Shown: positions 63,589 through 64,000 of the stretch, one piece after another | How positions within the stretch are numbered: position 1 is the stretch's first letter | Layout: each line of letters starts with the position of its first letter | Source: Acidovorax benzenivorans | GTDB taxonomy: Bacteria > Pseudomonadota > Gammaproteobacteria > Burkholderiales > Burkholderiaceae_C | DNA length: 64,000 nt | NCBI RefSeq assembly: GCF_028680575.1 | Contig: NZ_JAPCKI010000001.1 | Span: forward strand, 597,781-661,780 | Direction: 5' to 3' | Notes under the pieces: model-generated | Database searches by the model: none | What the model was told of the DNA's origin: nothing | The model's input: the letters and a program-made list of their open reading frames with translations, nothing else | Position numbers and translations under genes: made by a program

Positions 63589-64000
63589 ATGCTGACCATT
63601 CTTTTCGACGGCGTTGCCTACGGCATGCTGCTGTTCATCCTGGCAGTCGGCCTGGCCGTGACCATGGGGCTGATGAACTTCATCAACCTGGCGCACGGGG
63701 CCTTTGCCATGGCGGGGGGCTACATCACCGTGCTGCTCATGCAGCGGCTGGATGTGCCCTTCCTCGTTTGCCTGCCCATTGCCTTTGTGGGCACGGCCCT
63801 GCTGGGTGGTGCGCTGGAGCGCACGCTGTACCGGCCGCTGTACCACAAGGCCCACCTGGACCAGGTGCTGTTCTCCATCGGCCTGGTGTTCATGGCCGTG
63901 GCCAGCGTGGACTATTTCGTGGGCTCCACGCAGCAGATCATGCAGCTGCCTGAATGGCTCAAGGGTCGCACCGAAATCGGCAGCGGTGCCCTCATGCTGG
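63589..64000 (+). CDS. Branched-chain-type ABC transporter permease (LivH-like), 5' part
   Basis: The gene starts at the ATG at 63589 (MLTILFDGVAYGMLLFILAV) and runs off the window after 137 residues. VTMGLMNFINLAHGAFAMAG is the LivH hallmark segment. At least four transmembrane helices are visible. It would form the inner-membrane channel for the binding protein encoded just upstream; the partner permease and ATPases should lie beyond the window. Confidence 0.95.
   Translation, partial: MLTILFDGVAYGMLLFILAVGLAVTMGLMNFINLAHGAFAMAGGYITVLLMQRLDVPFLVCLPIAFVGTALLGGALERTLYRPLYHKAHLDQVLFSIGLVFMAVASVDYFVGSTQQIMQLPEWLKGRTEIGSGALML

Overview
The window is about 64 kb of GC-rich chromosome that looks like a betaproteobacterium of the family Comamonadaceae, most likely Acidovorax or a close relative. 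This rests on the core-gene order (secD-secF-DUF1631; lysM-dprA divergent from def-fmt), the many Bug/TctC-type and LysR genes, and a dispersed GATAGC-type intergenic repeat that I associate with this family. I see no tRNA, rRNA, IS element, phage gene or CRISPR array.

Layout. (1) 1-14 kb is mostly housekeeping: the end of secD, secF, a DUF1631 protein, lysM-dprA on the minus strand, then def, a lipoprotein, fmt, azlC-azlD, pgk, two lipoproteins (one FlgO-like) and pyrF. (2) 14-21 kb holds LysR / Bug solute-binding protein / aspartoacylase-like genes, an EamA exporter coupled to a thioesterase, and a NIT-domain chemoreceptor. (3) 20.8-25.2 kb is an acetaldehyde-type aldehyde dehydrogenase with a DUF779 partner, divergent from an AcoR-like sigma-54 activator, with a candidate -24/-12 promoter and activator site between them. 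(4) 25.3-28.2 kb is an EnvZ/OmpR-type two-component system divergent from a small secreted repeat protein, with 10-bp-phased direct repeats between them. (5) 28-48.7 kb is accessory metabolism: regulators of the LysR, TetR and WYL types, mostly divergent from short operons of SDRs, glutathione S-transferases, VOC, NIPSNAP, thiolase and FMN-oxidase genes, plus an MFS exporter, a pirin and slyD. Several intergenic gaps hold clear palindromic operators. (6) 48.9-51.2 kb encodes a protocatechuate 4,5-dioxygenase-type LigAB enzyme with a divergent LysR. (7) 52.9-58.4 kb is a tightly linked pair: a large FecR/TPR/outer-membrane beta-barrel protein and a CHASE2 adenylate cyclase. (8) 58.5-64 kb has a RaiA/HPF-like protein, then vanA-vanB divergent from a GntR-type vanR, then a branched-chain-type ABC transporter running off the end. 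Identical TGTATACA palindromes lie in the vanA/vanR gap and upstream of the ABC transporter.

How the parts connect. VanAB would convert vanillate to protocatechuate, which the LigAB-type enzyme could cleave at the 4,5 bond, and the adjacent ABC importer may take up the aromatic substrate. The FecR-barrel/CHASE2-cyclase pair is the best candidate for a poorly described system: its layout suggests an envelope protein feeding a cAMP-producing receptor. The dispersed GATAGC repeat occurs at least eight times; one copy lies in frame inside fmt, and two others supply the C-terminal codons of an EamA transporter and a chemoreceptor.
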